NCBI GenBank assembly: GCA_016756695.1
Contig: CP066701.1
Span: 232,001-296,000, forward strand
Direction of reading: 5' to 3'
DNA: 64,000 nucleotides
DNA from: Heyndrickxia sporothermodurans
Lineage (GTDB): Bacteria > Bacillota > Bacilli > Bacillales > Bacillaceae_C
Shown: piece after piece, positions 8,481-16,363 of the stretch
Layout: each line of letters opens with the position of its first letter
Numbering within the stretch: the first letter of the stretch is position 1
Program-made: the position numbers and the translations under genes
The notes under the pieces: generated by a model
What the model was told of the DNA's origin: nothing
What the model saw: only the letters and a program-made list of their open reading frames with translations
The model's database searches: none

Positions 8481-9641
8481 CTATAGCTCTCCCGTTTCCA
8501 ATCGAAATCCTTCGACTACTACTTCTTCATCAACCTCTAATAATAGGCATCTCTTTCCATTATAAGTAATATACTTAACATTTTTGAGGTCTTTTGGGTT
8601 AATCGTTACATTGGCAATCTTCGTTTCGATTTTAATCGTTTTCGGAATGACACTACTTGCTTTCATTTCATATTTTTCGTCGTATACAACACTTTTGAAG
8701 GCATGTTCAACTTTGTCTGAGTTGACATTTTCTACTCCACTTGCCTCTAAAATTCGTTCGATGTCCTTGGAGTCCAGTTTAGGAGGTTCACTTTCTTCAT
8801 TTTCTTGATTCTCCTGGACCATTTTATCAACTTCCTCGTAGACATTGGAAATGACTTTGGAATCCACTTCATCTCCTACCACTATTTTTAAAATTTGATC
8901 GAATGTGTCCTTTTCTTCTATTGCTGTAATGATCTCTTCACATTGGAGGACATCCACGATAAACATTTCATTTGGTTGATTCACTTTTCCACCGTTATAA
9001 AGAATATGATTCACATCGGCTGCATTGTCATTAAAGGCAGGAAACAGAAAACCGGCTAATGGAGCCGCCAAATTTATAATCGGATCCACGGCATTATTCG
9101 ATTTAAATTCTTTCTCAATATAATCAAAAAGCAACGCTTTTTTCGGCTGATCGGTTTTATTGAGACTGCAAAGGACAAACTCACTTGAGTATACCTCATC
9201 ATCTCCCCCTTCTTCCGATTCCATATCGCGCTTCCTCGTTGCCTTTTGATATTCTCCTCTGATAAAAGTTACGACTGTATCAAACTCATACTTTGCATGT
9301 GCAAACATTTTCTCAACGATCCGGAGCATATTTTCGTTCCAAGCTTCCGTTGAATCTGCATGTAATCCATTGAAAAGAATCATTTGTGTGCTCTCTTCCA
9401 CATCCCGTCGAAATTTCAGTTCAAACAGCTTGGCATCAAGCCCTCCTGTCAACACCTTTTTAAAGTTGGTTAAAAACAACTCTTGTGCTTCCTGCTCCAA
9501 CATTTCAAACGGCTGGCAAACCTGATGATAAATCTCTCCTGACTCTTTCTTTACATATACGTTGAAAATTTCTCGAATTTTCATATATCTACTATTTAAT
9601 TTAAATTGATTTCGAATACTTGCGATATCTTTTTTATTCAT
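8481..9641 (-). CDS. DUF4317 family protein
   Basis: The 386-residue protein starts MNKKDIASIRNQFKLNSRYMKIREIFNVYVKK, the typical beginning of DUF4317 proteins, which are widespread in Firmicutes. It looks soluble, with no signal peptide or membrane segment, and contains an acidic stretch (ENEESEPPKLDSKD). Its function is unknown. The gene stands alone, convergent to the ECF operon and separated from it by a strong hairpin. Nothing in the neighbourhood suggests a role. Confidence 0.8.
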   Translation of the reverse strand: MNKKDIASIRNQFKLNSRYMKIREIFNVYVKKESGEIYHQVCQPFEMLEQEAQELFLTNFKKVLTGGLDAKLFELKFRRDVEESTQMILFNGLHADSTEAWNENMLRIVEKMFAHAKYEFDTVVTFIRGEYQKATRKRDMESEEGGDDEVYSSEFVLCSLNKTDQPKKALLFDYIEKEFKSNNAVDPIINLAAPLAGFLFPAFNDNAADVNHILYNGGKVNQPNEMFIVDVLQCEEIITAIEEKDTFDQILKIVVGDEVDSKVISNVYEEVDKMVQENQENEESEPPKLDSKDIERILEASGVENVNSDKVEHAFKSVVYDEKYEMKASSVIPKTIKIETKIANVTINPKDLKNVKYITYNGKRCLLLEVDEEVVVEGFRLETGEL

Positions 9642-9805
9642 TTATCTCATCTCCCATCCCCGATTATACTGTTAAGATAAAAAAATAGTAATACTTGATA
9701 TTTTTTCAGTTTTTATACCACAAAAAAATAGAGTTACAAATTCTCAAAGAAAATGGAACTCCATTTTTATGTTATGTGTGTTAGTTGTAAATTCTTTTAG
9801 AACAG

Positions 9806-10267
9806 CTACTCTTTATAATCAATATTTTTACTTTCACAAAATTCTATAGCTATCTCCTTATATCGATTATCACGGTAGTCATACCATTGTTCAGAAATTC
9901 CTAAACGGTTGACATTGTCCTTAAATCGTCGGAATGCTCCTTTTCCCCTAATAGAATTTAGTAATATAACTTGTTTGTTGTTTTCTGGCAGGCTGTAACA
10001 AAAACTTTCCATCATCTCATATTCATTAATGTCAAAACGAGAAGGGAGTGAGGCATATTGATCAAAGTTTTCAACTATGTCATAAGCTATCTTCACTTCA
10101 TCCTGTTGCCAATCAGGTAAGTGATCATATTCCCCTTCATCTTCAGCAATCATTAATGCCTCTCGTGAAATATACTCTACTTCCCCAGTGTCAAGATTAA
10201 GGAAAGTAAAGTGTTCCTCCGATTGTGCCTCCATCCCTTCAATTATTTGTTCAAGTTTTACTTCCAT
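9806..10267 (-). CDS. UPF0158 family protein
   Basis: The 153-residue protein MEVKLEQIIEGMEAQSEEHFTFLNLDTGEVEYIS matches the UPF0158 family, including the AFRRFKDNV and WYDYRDNRYKEIAIEFCE segments near the C-terminus. It is acidic and soluble and its function is unknown. An upstream AAGGACGGGATTCG segment provides a weak ribosome-binding site. It is probably monocistronic. Confidence 0.8.
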   Translation of the reverse strand: MEVKLEQIIEGMEAQSEEHFTFLNLDTGEVEYISREALMIAEDEGEYDHLPDWQQDEVKIAYDIVENFDQYASLPSRFDINEYEMMESFCYSLPENNKQVILLNSIRGKGAFRRFKDNVNRLGISEQWYDYRDNRYKEIAIEFCESKNIDYKE

Positions 10268-10420
10268 CGAATCCCGTCCTTTCTATTTAATTTGATAGAA
10301 TTTCATTTCCCTATTAGATACCATTATTATAGTTACCTATAGTTTTAAAATTAAAAAGAACATGTTTCAAGTAATATTCACTGCCTGTTTCTATTAAAAA
10401 AGCTCCGATTGTTAATTTTT

Positions 10421-10612
10421 TTATTTATGGATAAACAGTTCGTCTACTGTGGTGTCTAATACAGAGGCAATATTAAAAGCCAATTGCAAAGTAGGGTCAT
10501 ACTTATCATTTTCAATCGCATTTATCGTTTGTCTGGATACCTTACAAAGTTTAGCCAGTTCTTCTTGGGATAATTTAGCTGATCTTCGTAATTCTTTAAT
10601 ATGATTTTTCAT
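10421..10612 (-). CDS. Small XRE-family helix-turn-helix regulator
   Basis: The 63-residue protein is almost only an XRE DNA-binding domain: LRRSAKLSQEELAKLCKVSRQTINAIENDKYDPTLQLAFNIASVLDTTVDELF. Such short Cro/CI-like proteins are common downstream of a small membrane protein gene in Firmicutes. The ATG directly follows the TAA of the membrane protein gene, so both are cotranscribed and probably translationally coupled. Inference: it may repress its own operon. Confidence 0.85.
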   Translation of the reverse strand: MKNHIKELRRSAKLSQEELAKLCKVSRQTINAIENDKYDPTLQLAFNIASVLDTTVDELFIHK

Positions 10613-10918
10613 TTAACCACCATATTTTTTCTTGAAAAATAGTAATGAAATTAAATACACAATGGATATCGTTACAAGAAAGGTAAATGGATTTATACCC
10701 TCATAGGTACCATTTTTCCAAATTGTTACGTATATGTTTTTAAAGATTTCAATTAACGCGTATCCGATTACAACTGCAAATGCATAGGACTGAGCTTTCA
10801 TTTTAATATGTTTTTTTCTTTCATCACCCAATTGTGGCAAAGATACAAGAGTAATAATAATTAAAATAGCACTAATCCCTAAGATACTAAAAAACACAGT
10901 TAAAATAATCCAGTCCAT
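10613..10918 (-). CDS. Small membrane protein paired with XRE regulator (DUF2178-like)
   Basis: The 101-residue protein has three predicted membrane helices, around residues 4-26, 45-65 and 77-96, with a basic loop GDERKKHIKMKAQ between the first two. The arrangement, with a 3' XRE gene, resembles the DUF2178-type membrane proteins found with small XRE regulators. AGGAGGAAAT precedes the ATG at 10918. The function is unknown; a membrane partner for the regulator is one possibility. Confidence 0.65.
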   Translation of the reverse strand: MDWIILTVFFSILGISAILIIITLVSLPQLGDERKKHIKMKAQSYAFAVVIGYALIEIFKNIYVTIWKNGTYEGINPFTFLVTISIVYLISLLFFKKKYGG

Positions 10919-11033
10919 ATTTTCATTTCCTCCTCATCAAAAATGTAAAAAGTATTTTACAAATATTATATCACTGGCTGAATAAATGTCAAAAACCTTT
11001 TACATATTGTTTTTTCCACAAAAGGGTCCTTTC

Positions 11034-11285
11034 TTGATCAAGATGGCTGCTAGGATTTTCTTTCACCCTGTTTTGGCATTAGTGCTATTTATGATAGGTA
11101 TTTGGATGGCTAGTACAATCAATATATTATGCGGTTTAATTACGATTTTAGGTGGTGGGCTGTTAGGATTTTCACCATTACGTAGGATTGTTTCATTGAT
11201 GAATGAAAAGACGAAGTTATTATTTTATGCATCATTCATTTTCCTCTTAATCTTAATATCGGCAACATTTCTTGTATTAGTTTGA
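11034..11285 (+). CDS. Small hydrophobic protein of unknown function
   Basis: The reading frame gives a protein of about 83 residues with three hydrophobic stretches (FFHPVLALVLFMIGIWMAS, INILCGLITILGGGLLGFS, LLFYASFIFLLILISATF). I prefer the TTG at 11034 because AAGGG lies seven bases before it; an ATG at 10986 has no visible ribosome-binding site. It is followed by a clear terminator hairpin, which supports it being real. No family is recognised. Confidence 0.5.
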   Translation: MIKMAARIFFHPVLALVLFMIGIWMASTINILCGLITILGGGLLGFSPLRRIVSLMNEKTKLLFYASFIFLLILISATFLVLV

Positions 11286-11323
11286 TCGTTATTTAAAGGG
11301 AGGATTAGGCTCTAGTTCATACG

Positions 11324-11364
11324 GAAAACCAGCTAATATCTTGCGGGGAGATCAGCTGGTTTTC
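11324..11364. terminator. Terminator hairpin
   Basis: GAAAACCAGCT and AGCTGGTTTTC form an 11-bp stem between the convergent small membrane gene and the DUF3231 gene. Both strands have A/T-rich flanks, so it may work in both directions. Confidence 0.7.
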
Positions 11365-11395
11365 TCACATTGTTTCAATTTTTCCCCGACTAGCT

Positions 11396-12409
11396 TTATG
11401 ACATTGACTTTTTGACAAGTGCTTTATGGTCAGCCGCTTTTGGTGGTTCTTCTAACCAAGCATGTTTAATCATAAGGTTGGCACCATCTTCCGCGTATAA
11501 GGCAATTTCCGCTGAAAGTCGCGTATACAAGGCATTTAGATCCATTCGTTCACATGTTCCCGCTGCGGTACCGTAATTTCCTATCCCTGCGGCAATCAAA
11601 GTGGTTGTATGGAACATCATCAATTTATCGGAAAACGGTGCGACTGTGCTATCTAAGACGTGGGCATCCCACGACATAGGAGCGGGAAGATCACCGTTAA
11701 TTAAGGTTGAACTAAACTTATTAATATGCTTGTTAGAAATCCCCTTTTCTTCCATAAAAAATTGTTTTACGTCCTCACCTTTACACACTTGGGCAAACCC
11801 TGTCATTAATGCTTTTCCCATTGCATTTGTTTGAATATTGATATAAAGATGGGTAATTTCAATAGCGGTTAATGGCCGTTTATGCGAACCTAAGAAATCA
11901 AACAGAAACCCCTGTTTGTCCACATAATCAACCTTATCGGGAGTTGGTATTTGCGGTGGTCGCACATATACACCTTTTGATAGCATAACTTTTCTCGCCT
12001 TATCATGTAATTCGGAAACGGAAACAAGTAAATTTCTAAAAAATTCACTTACATCTGAACGTGCCGAAACACCGATCGCTATACCAATACTCGCCATTGC
12101 AATAATCTCTAATTTTTGTATATACATAAGAATAAATACGTCGGAAAACAATCTTGGGGCATTTACATTTACATCTTCATCAGTAAAACCTACTGGTATT
12201 GCGACATTATCTGTTTTAAAAATCTCCGTAATCATGTTGATGTCATTTTCTGCTATACTCAGGGAATTCTCGATTAGGGGAAGGATTTCTTTATCCTCAC
12301 AAATATTTTTAAAATATTTCATTACACAAATAGCTAAAGTATCATTCATATATTGAGTCCATAAAAAACCCATTTCCGAAGCAGTAAGCGGAATATTATG
12401 TTCGGTCAT
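11396..12409 (-). CDS. DUF3231 family protein
   Basis: The 337-residue protein consists of two similar helical halves, each opening with a motif of the type LTASEMGFLWTQYMNDTLAI (residues about 8-28) and LTAIEITHLYINIQTNAMGKA (about 175-195). This tandem layout is typical of DUF3231, a Bacillus-group family with a ferritin-like helical fold; several members are linked to spores, but no activity is established. No membrane segment or signal peptide is seen. The gene appears monocistronic. Confidence 0.85.
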   Translation of the reverse strand: MTEHNIPLTASEMGFLWTQYMNDTLAICVMKYFKNICEDKEILPLIENSLSIAENDINMITEIFKTDNVAIPVGFTDEDVNVNAPRLFSDVFILMYIQKLEIIAMASIGIAIGVSARSDVSEFFRNLLVSVSELHDKARKVMLSKGVYVRPPQIPTPDKVDYVDKQGFLFDFLGSHKRPLTAIEITHLYINIQTNAMGKALMTGFAQVCKGEDVKQFFMEEKGISNKHINKFSSTLINGDLPAPMSWDAHVLDSTVAPFSDKLMMFHTTTLIAAGIGNYGTAAGTCERMDLNALYTRLSAEIALYAEDGANLMIKHAWLEEPPKAADHKALVKKSMS

Positions 12410-12614
12410 TACTTTTTCACGTCCTTCTAAATATCGCTATTGCTATATTTATGATGGTATTAAAACCGAAACATTATTCATAACTCATGAATTCCACAAT
12501 ATTGACTTTGGCTTTTTAGGTAAAACCAGTACTCAGAAAACGATTTCACTTTGATGAACATTTCTGAGGCCCATTTTGCTGGGGAGATTGAACCAGTTTA
12601 TTAAAGGCTAAATC
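12410..12614. other. Intergenic DNA upstream of the DUF3231 gene
   Basis: This region holds the presumed promoter of the DUF3231 gene. I see no convincing -35/-10 pair and no coding frame. It runs into the palindromic repeat R1. Confidence 0.4.
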
Positions 12615-12835
12615 GAGTTTGAAAAATAAGCGGAGAAAGTTCTCTTAATTATGAAATAGCACCGAAAATGTCTTAAATAGACGGAAGAATTCCGACTATT
12701 CACTCAAAAAACGCGAAAATGGGTAATTTTACATTGCTTAGTCGGAAAATATCCGCTTAAATACCCCCAACCGGGCTCTATTCAACAGTTTAACCGGAAA
12801 TTATCCGCTTATTTTGATTATCTTTGGTTGCTCAA
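12615..12835. repeat. Dispersed palindromic repeat, copy R1
   Basis: The segment contains several short imperfect palindromes of the type GCGGA(n)TTCCG, for example GACGGAAGAATTCCGAC and CCGGAAATTATCCGCTTA. The whole 220-bp segment aligns with copy R2 at 21670-21880, including common ends (AAGCGGAGAAA at the start, CGCTTATTTTGATTATCTTTGG against the same with two changes at the end). A looser third copy is at 48358. It lies between genes in all three cases. Confidence 0.75.
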
Positions 12836-12974
12836 AAGGAAAGGAAGAGCACTAAAGTAAAAAAAGTCAACACACCAATTAACATAGTAATTAACATGTT
12901 TACATGTTTTTTAGGCTGTGATTTTATATAGTGCTAAAATCTCATAATCGTTGATATATATAAGAGGAAATAAA

Positions 12975-13000
12975 AGACCAAATCAAATACGATTTGGTCT
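12975..13000 (-). terminator. Terminator of the SAM-riboswitch operon
   Basis: AGACCAAATC and GATTTGGTCT make a perfect 10-bp stem; on the minus strand it is followed by TTTTATTT. It is about 118 bases after the stop of the MetE-like gene. Confidence 0.75.
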
Positions 13001-13117
13001 GCTAATTAGCATACTATTGATATGTTTCGCTACAGAAACAGAACTACTTATAAAATGATTAACAGCGTTCTTTTGTTGGATTGGTAACTATAATGCCCTG
13101 TTTTAAGTAAACCTTTT

Positions 13118-14221
13118 CTATCCCCATATTTCTTTAGAAAGATCCACAATATATTTCAACTTCGCCCATTGCTCTTCTTCCGTTAAAATATTCCCATGAT
13201 GCGTAGAGGCAAAACCGCATTGCGGGCTGATACATAATTGCTCTAATGGTACGTATTTTGTTGCTTCTTTCACGCGTGCTTTGATCGTCTCCTTATCTTC
13301 TAATGTGCCATGCTTCGATGTGAAGACTCCCAGCACGACTTGGGGACCGCCATTTGGAATGTATTCCAAAGGTTCGAAATCTCCCGAACGATCGTCATCA
13401 TATTCTAAGAAAAATCCGTTGACTTTTTCCTTGGCAAATAAGGTTGGCGCGATTTTTGCATAACTTCCTTCAAAAGCCCATTTCGATCGGTAGTTACCAC
13501 GGCAAAGATGTGTCGTTACTATTAGATCTTCCGGTTTATCTTCGAGTACGCCATTTGCAACGCGTAAGGCCAATTCGATTAATTCTTCACGAGAATAGCC
13601 GCTATCATTAAATGGGATTTCCGGAGCATTAAGACCGGCAATGTAGACATCATCTAGTTGAAGATAACGGCAGCCGGCATCATAAAAGGCGTTGATTGCC
13701 TCACGATATGCTTGAATAATATCATTTGCATATTCTTCAATGTCCGGATAAACTTCTAAGTTACGAATACCAGCATTAAATAATTGATTGGGACTTGGGA
13801 TCGTTTGCTTTGCAATGGCACGGTCGCCAACTATTTCGTTAAATTCTATAAAGTCTTTTATATGTGGATGATGAGGGTTAAATGAGATTTTGCCAACTAC
13901 CCGAACATCGTATCGTTCGGTTTCCTCCCCTTTAAATTTAAAGCCATGCTCTGGGATGTAGCCTTCTACACCATTTAAATGCTCTAGAAAATCTGTATGC
14001 CAAAATCTTCGGCGGAATTCTCCATCTGTGACAGCTTTCAGTCCGACTTCGATTTGTTTATCAACAACTTTTTTAATCTCGTCTGTTTCAATTTCATGTA
14101 GTTCCTGTGCTGTAATATGCCCTTCTTGGAAATCCTTCCTGGCGTTATGAATTCTCGCTGGTCGTAATAAACTTCCCACATGGTCTGCTCTGAATGGAGC
14201 TTTAATTAATGTTTTTGTCAT
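13118..14221 (-). CDS. MetE-like (cobalamin-independent methionine synthase C-terminal domain) methyltransferase, YxjG/YxjH type
   Basis: The 367-residue protein is a single-domain member of the MetE C-terminal family, begins FRADHVGSLLRPARIHNAR and contains TDGEFRRRFWHTDFL, YLQLDDVYIAG, THLCRGNYRSKW and ISPQCGFAST. The two Cys-bearing motifs and the upstream His match the zinc site that activates the thiol acceptor in this family. B. subtilis YxjG and YxjH are known relatives and are SAM-riboswitch regulated. It probably transfers a methyl group to homocysteine or a related thiol; the methyl donor is not certain because the N-terminal folate-binding half of MetE is absent. It is cotranscribed with the cyclase gene 36 bases upstream. 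Confidence 0.85.
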   Translation of the reverse strand: MTKTLIKAPFRADHVGSLLRPARIHNARKDFQEGHITAQELHEIETDEIKKVVDKQIEVGLKAVTDGEFRRRFWHTDFLEHLNGVEGYIPEHGFKFKGEETERYDVRVVGKISFNPHHPHIKDFIEFNEIVGDRAIAKQTIPSPNQLFNAGIRNLEVYPDIEEYANDIIQAYREAINAFYDAGCRYLQLDDVYIAGLNAPEIPFNDSGYSREELIELALRVANGVLEDKPEDLIVTTHLCRGNYRSKWAFEGSYAKIAPTLFAKEKVNGFFLEYDDDRSGDFEPLEYIPNGGPQVVLGVFTSKHGTLEDKETIKARVKEATKYVPLEQLCISPQCGFASTHHGNILTEEEQWAKLKYIVDLSKEIWG

Positions 14222-14257
14222 TTTATTCTCTCTCCCTTAAGTATTTTTTATCTATCA

Positions 14258-15010
14258 TTATGGCAAAATAGCAAATGAACGGACTGGAAAACCTGTTGCT
14301 TTCTCAGGCTTTGGACTAATATTGAAAATAACAGCTCCTTTGGCTGGCAGCTTATCTAGGTTAGTCAACAATTCTACTTGAAATGTATCTTGCTCAAGCA
14401 CATAGTATTCACCAACGAGGGAAGCATTTTTGCGAAAATCAACAGCAGCATCTGTATCAAATGTTTCATGTCCGACAGCTTTAATTTGTCTTTCTTCAAA
14501 TAAGAATTTTAAGGCTTCTAGTCCCCAACCCGGTGTGTGACTATTTCCCTCTTCATCTTTATTTTCAAATGTCTCCTTATCAGGCCAACGTTTTCCCCAG
14601 TCAGTGCGTAAAGCCACAAATGAACCTGCTTCAATTTTTCCATGTTCTTCTTCAAACTTGAGGACATCATCAACTGATAATATAAAGTCATTATCTTCTT
14701 CCGCTTCCTTCGATTTATCAATTACGATAAGAGGCAAAACGAGTTCCTTTAACTCTAGCTCCTCAAGGTAGCGCTTATTACGAACGAAATGTATCGGGGC
14801 ATCGATATGTGTTCCATATTGACCTGGGAACTGGAAACTTTGTGCAAAAAATCCATCCTCATGAGTGAAAAGTGTTGTGAATTCCGCATCGTCAAAAGCC
14901 GAAAAATGTGGAGAATCTGGTCCAAAAGTATGTGTGAGATCCACCCATTCCTTCTTTTGCAACACCTCAAATGCTTTCAAAAGCTCATTGTCTGTTTTTA
15001 CTGTTGACAT
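14258..15010 (-). CDS. Cyclase family protein (kynurenine formamidase-like fold)
   Basis: The 250-residue protein has the signature of the cyclase/KynB family: WVDLTHTFGPDSP near residue 22 and QYGTHIDAPIHF near residue 64, where the HxDxPxH residues bind metal; a second conserved part is KAVGHETFDTDAA. It is the first gene behind a SAM-I riboswitch and precedes a MetE-like methyltransferase, so its role is probably in sulfur or methionine metabolism rather than tryptophan breakdown. The true substrate is unknown. ATG 15010 follows GAGGTGATTTT. Confidence 0.8.
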   Translation of the reverse strand: MSTVKTDNELLKAFEVLQKKEWVDLTHTFGPDSPHFSAFDDAEFTTLFTHEDGFFAQSFQFPGQYGTHIDAPIHFVRNKRYLEELELKELVLPLIVIDKSKEAEEDNDFILSVDDVLKFEEEHGKIEAGSFVALRTDWGKRWPDKETFENKDEEGNSHTPGWGLEALKFLFEERQIKAVGHETFDTDAAVDFRKNASLVGEYYVLEQDTFQVELLTNLDKLPAKGAVIFNISPKPEKATGFPVRSFAILP

Positions 15011-15041
15011 AAAATCACCTCATTTATGAATGTTAAATACT

Positions 15042-15199
15042 AAAAACCCCTCTTCTAGATAACAGAAGAGGGGTGAATAGACGAATACATTACCTGCTCT
15101 TCTTATCTTCTAGCCTTACGCTACTGGAATTGGCACAGTACTTAAAAAAGTCCGCTGCCGAGGCTTCAAAGGGCCAGTCCCTCCACCTCTCTGGATAAG
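15042..15199 (-). ncRNA. SAM-I riboswitch (S-box) with intrinsic terminator
   Basis: On the minus strand the leader reads CTTATCCAGAGAGGTGGAGG, then GACTGGCCC, GAAGCCTCGGCAGCGG, ACTGTGCCAATTCCAG and AAGATAAGAAGAG, which are the P1, kink-turn, P3 and P4 landmarks of the S-box. It is followed by CCCCTCTTCTG and the matching arm CAGAAGAGGGG-type hairpin with TTTTT (15042-15074). Part of the terminator arm (AGAAGAG) also lies in the P1 3' strand, the expected switch between anti-terminator and terminator. High S-adenosylmethionine should switch off the cyclase and MetE-like genes. Confidence 0.95.
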
Positions 15200-15227
15200 A
15201 AAATTCGAAATATTAAGTTATGAATTT

Positions 15228-15256
15228 ACTATACAGTTTAGAGAGGAATTTGTCAA
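15228..15256 (-). promoter_or_regulatory. Sigma-A type promoter of the SAM-riboswitch operon
   Basis: On the minus strand TTGACA (15251-15256) and TATAGT (15228-15233) are separated by exactly 17 bases. The expected start of transcription lies just upstream of the riboswitch P1 helix. Confidence 0.85.
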
Positions 15257-15442
15257 CATGAATGGATAAAATATTTGAGATAGCATGCCTAGAAAGATTA
15301 ACATTTAAATAGAATAAGCTAGCTGTAAACGAAGGAAGAATAGCCTTGAACCCCGTATGATTACTTGTTCTATGGCTGTTTTGTTTTGTCGTAGAGTTTT
15401 GAATATTGTTTAAGAGGAACTTGATCAACAAAATTAAAAGAA
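15257..15442. other. Intergenic DNA before the 52-bp array
   Basis: A/T-rich sequence without a convincing gene or structured element. It separates the riboswitch promoter from the tandem array. Confidence 0.4.
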
Positions 15443-15806
15443 GAAGTGCTTCATACAGCATTTATGTGGTACATGTTTTTCAAAATTATAACAAGAAGTA
15501 CTTCATACAGCATTTTTGAGGTACATGTTTTTCAAAATTATAACAAGAAGTGCTTCATACAGCATTTATGTGGTACATGTTTTTCAAAATAAAAAGATGA
15601 AGTGCTTCATACAGCGTTTTGGAGGTACATGTTTTTCAAAATTTAAAGAAGAAGTGCTTCATACAGCATTTATGTGGTACATGTTTTTCAAAATAAAAAG
15701 ATGAAGTGCTTCATACAGCGTTTTGGAGGTACATGTTTTTCAAAATTTAAAGAAGAAGTGCTTCATACAGCATTTATGTGGTACATGTTTTTCAAAATTT
15801 AAAGAA
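15443..15806. repeat. Tandem array of seven 52-bp units
   Basis: Units start at 15443, 15495, 15547, 15599, 15651, 15703 and 15755, an exact 52-bp period. Each begins with the palindrome GAAGTGCTTC (GAAGTACTTC in unit 2), then CATACAGC, and later has GGTACATGTTTTTCAAAAT. Two variable places (CATTTATGTGG, CATTTTTGAGG or CGTTTTGGAGG; and the linker TTATAACAA, AAAAAGATG or TTTAAAGAA) show that units 4-5 and 6-7 are a duplicated 104-bp pair. There are no unique spacers, so it is not a CRISPR. The period is not a multiple of 3, so no repeated peptide is kept in frame. Confidence 0.95.
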
Positions 15807-15810
15807 AAAA

Positions 15811-15850
15811 AGGACATTACATATTAGTCATTAAAATATGTAACATCCTT
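15811..15850 (-). terminator. Terminator after dut
   Basis: AGGACATTACATATT and AATATGTAACATCCT form a long stem with one mismatch; on the minus strand it is followed by a T-rich run. It closes the nrd-dut gene cluster and abuts the 52-bp array. Confidence 0.8.
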
Positions 15851-15860
15851 GATAAATGTA

Positions 15861-16298
15861 TTACTTTGTCCCAGTAGAACCATGTCCACCGCGGTTTTCA
15901 TTTCCAAGCGATTCGACTTCAACTAATTCTACCGTCGGCATTTTTTTCATGATTCGGAACTGACAAATGCGGTCGTTCATTTCGATTACGGTATCTCTTA
16001 GTGCATACGCGGGGAAAAACCATTGATCTTGGTCACCTTTATAAGATTCGTCAATGACTCCCATGGAATTCGTTTGGATGATTCCAAAATTCTTGAACGT
16101 ACTTGAACGAGGTACGACATGTGCTTCGTATCCTTCGGGCAGCTCCATCGCAACGCCAAGCGGAATTAGTTTGAATTCATCTTTTTTTAATTCGATGGTT
16201 TTTGCTGCACGTAAATCCAACCAGTCACCTTGAACAATTTTATCGATTTTTACTAAGTTTTCATCAAAATATTTAATCTTAATTTGTTGTGTTGACAT
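15861..16298 (-). CDS. dut: dUTP diphosphatase
   Basis: The 145-residue protein hydrolyses dUTP to dUMP and diphosphate. Family motifs are visible in order: a variant of motif 1 around [11 protein letters not shown], motif 2 [11 protein letters not shown], motif 3 [10 protein letters not shown], motif 4 NDRICQFRI and the C-terminal glycine-rich motif 5 (RGGHGSTG) that closes over the nucleotide. The ATG at 16298 is chosen because GAGGAGA lies a few bases before it; the longer frame to 16352 has no such site. It follows nrdF by about 65 bases in the same direction, consistent with a deoxynucleotide supply operon. Trimeric type, normal length. Confidence 0.92.
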   Translation of the reverse strand: MSTQQIKIKYFDENLVKIDKIVQGDWLDLRAAKTIELKKDEFKLIPLGVAMELPEGYEAHVVPRSSTFKNFGIIQTNSMGVIDESYKGDQDQWFFPAYALRDTVIEMNDRICQFRIMKKMPTVELVEVESLGNENRGGHGSTGTK

Positions 16299-16363
16299 GT
16301 TTTTCTCCTCTACTTCTAAAGAATAGCGATGGGTTGCCCAAAAAGCCCCCATCGCTAACCTGT

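Noticed and set aside
15516..15704. 62-residue open frame in the 52-bp array
   Set aside because: It only reflects the repeats; the period is not a multiple of 3 and no ribosome-binding site is seen.
15443..15806. Possible CRISPR array
   Set aside because: Units follow each other directly, and the variable parts are repeated between units; there are no unique spacers and no cas genes nearby.
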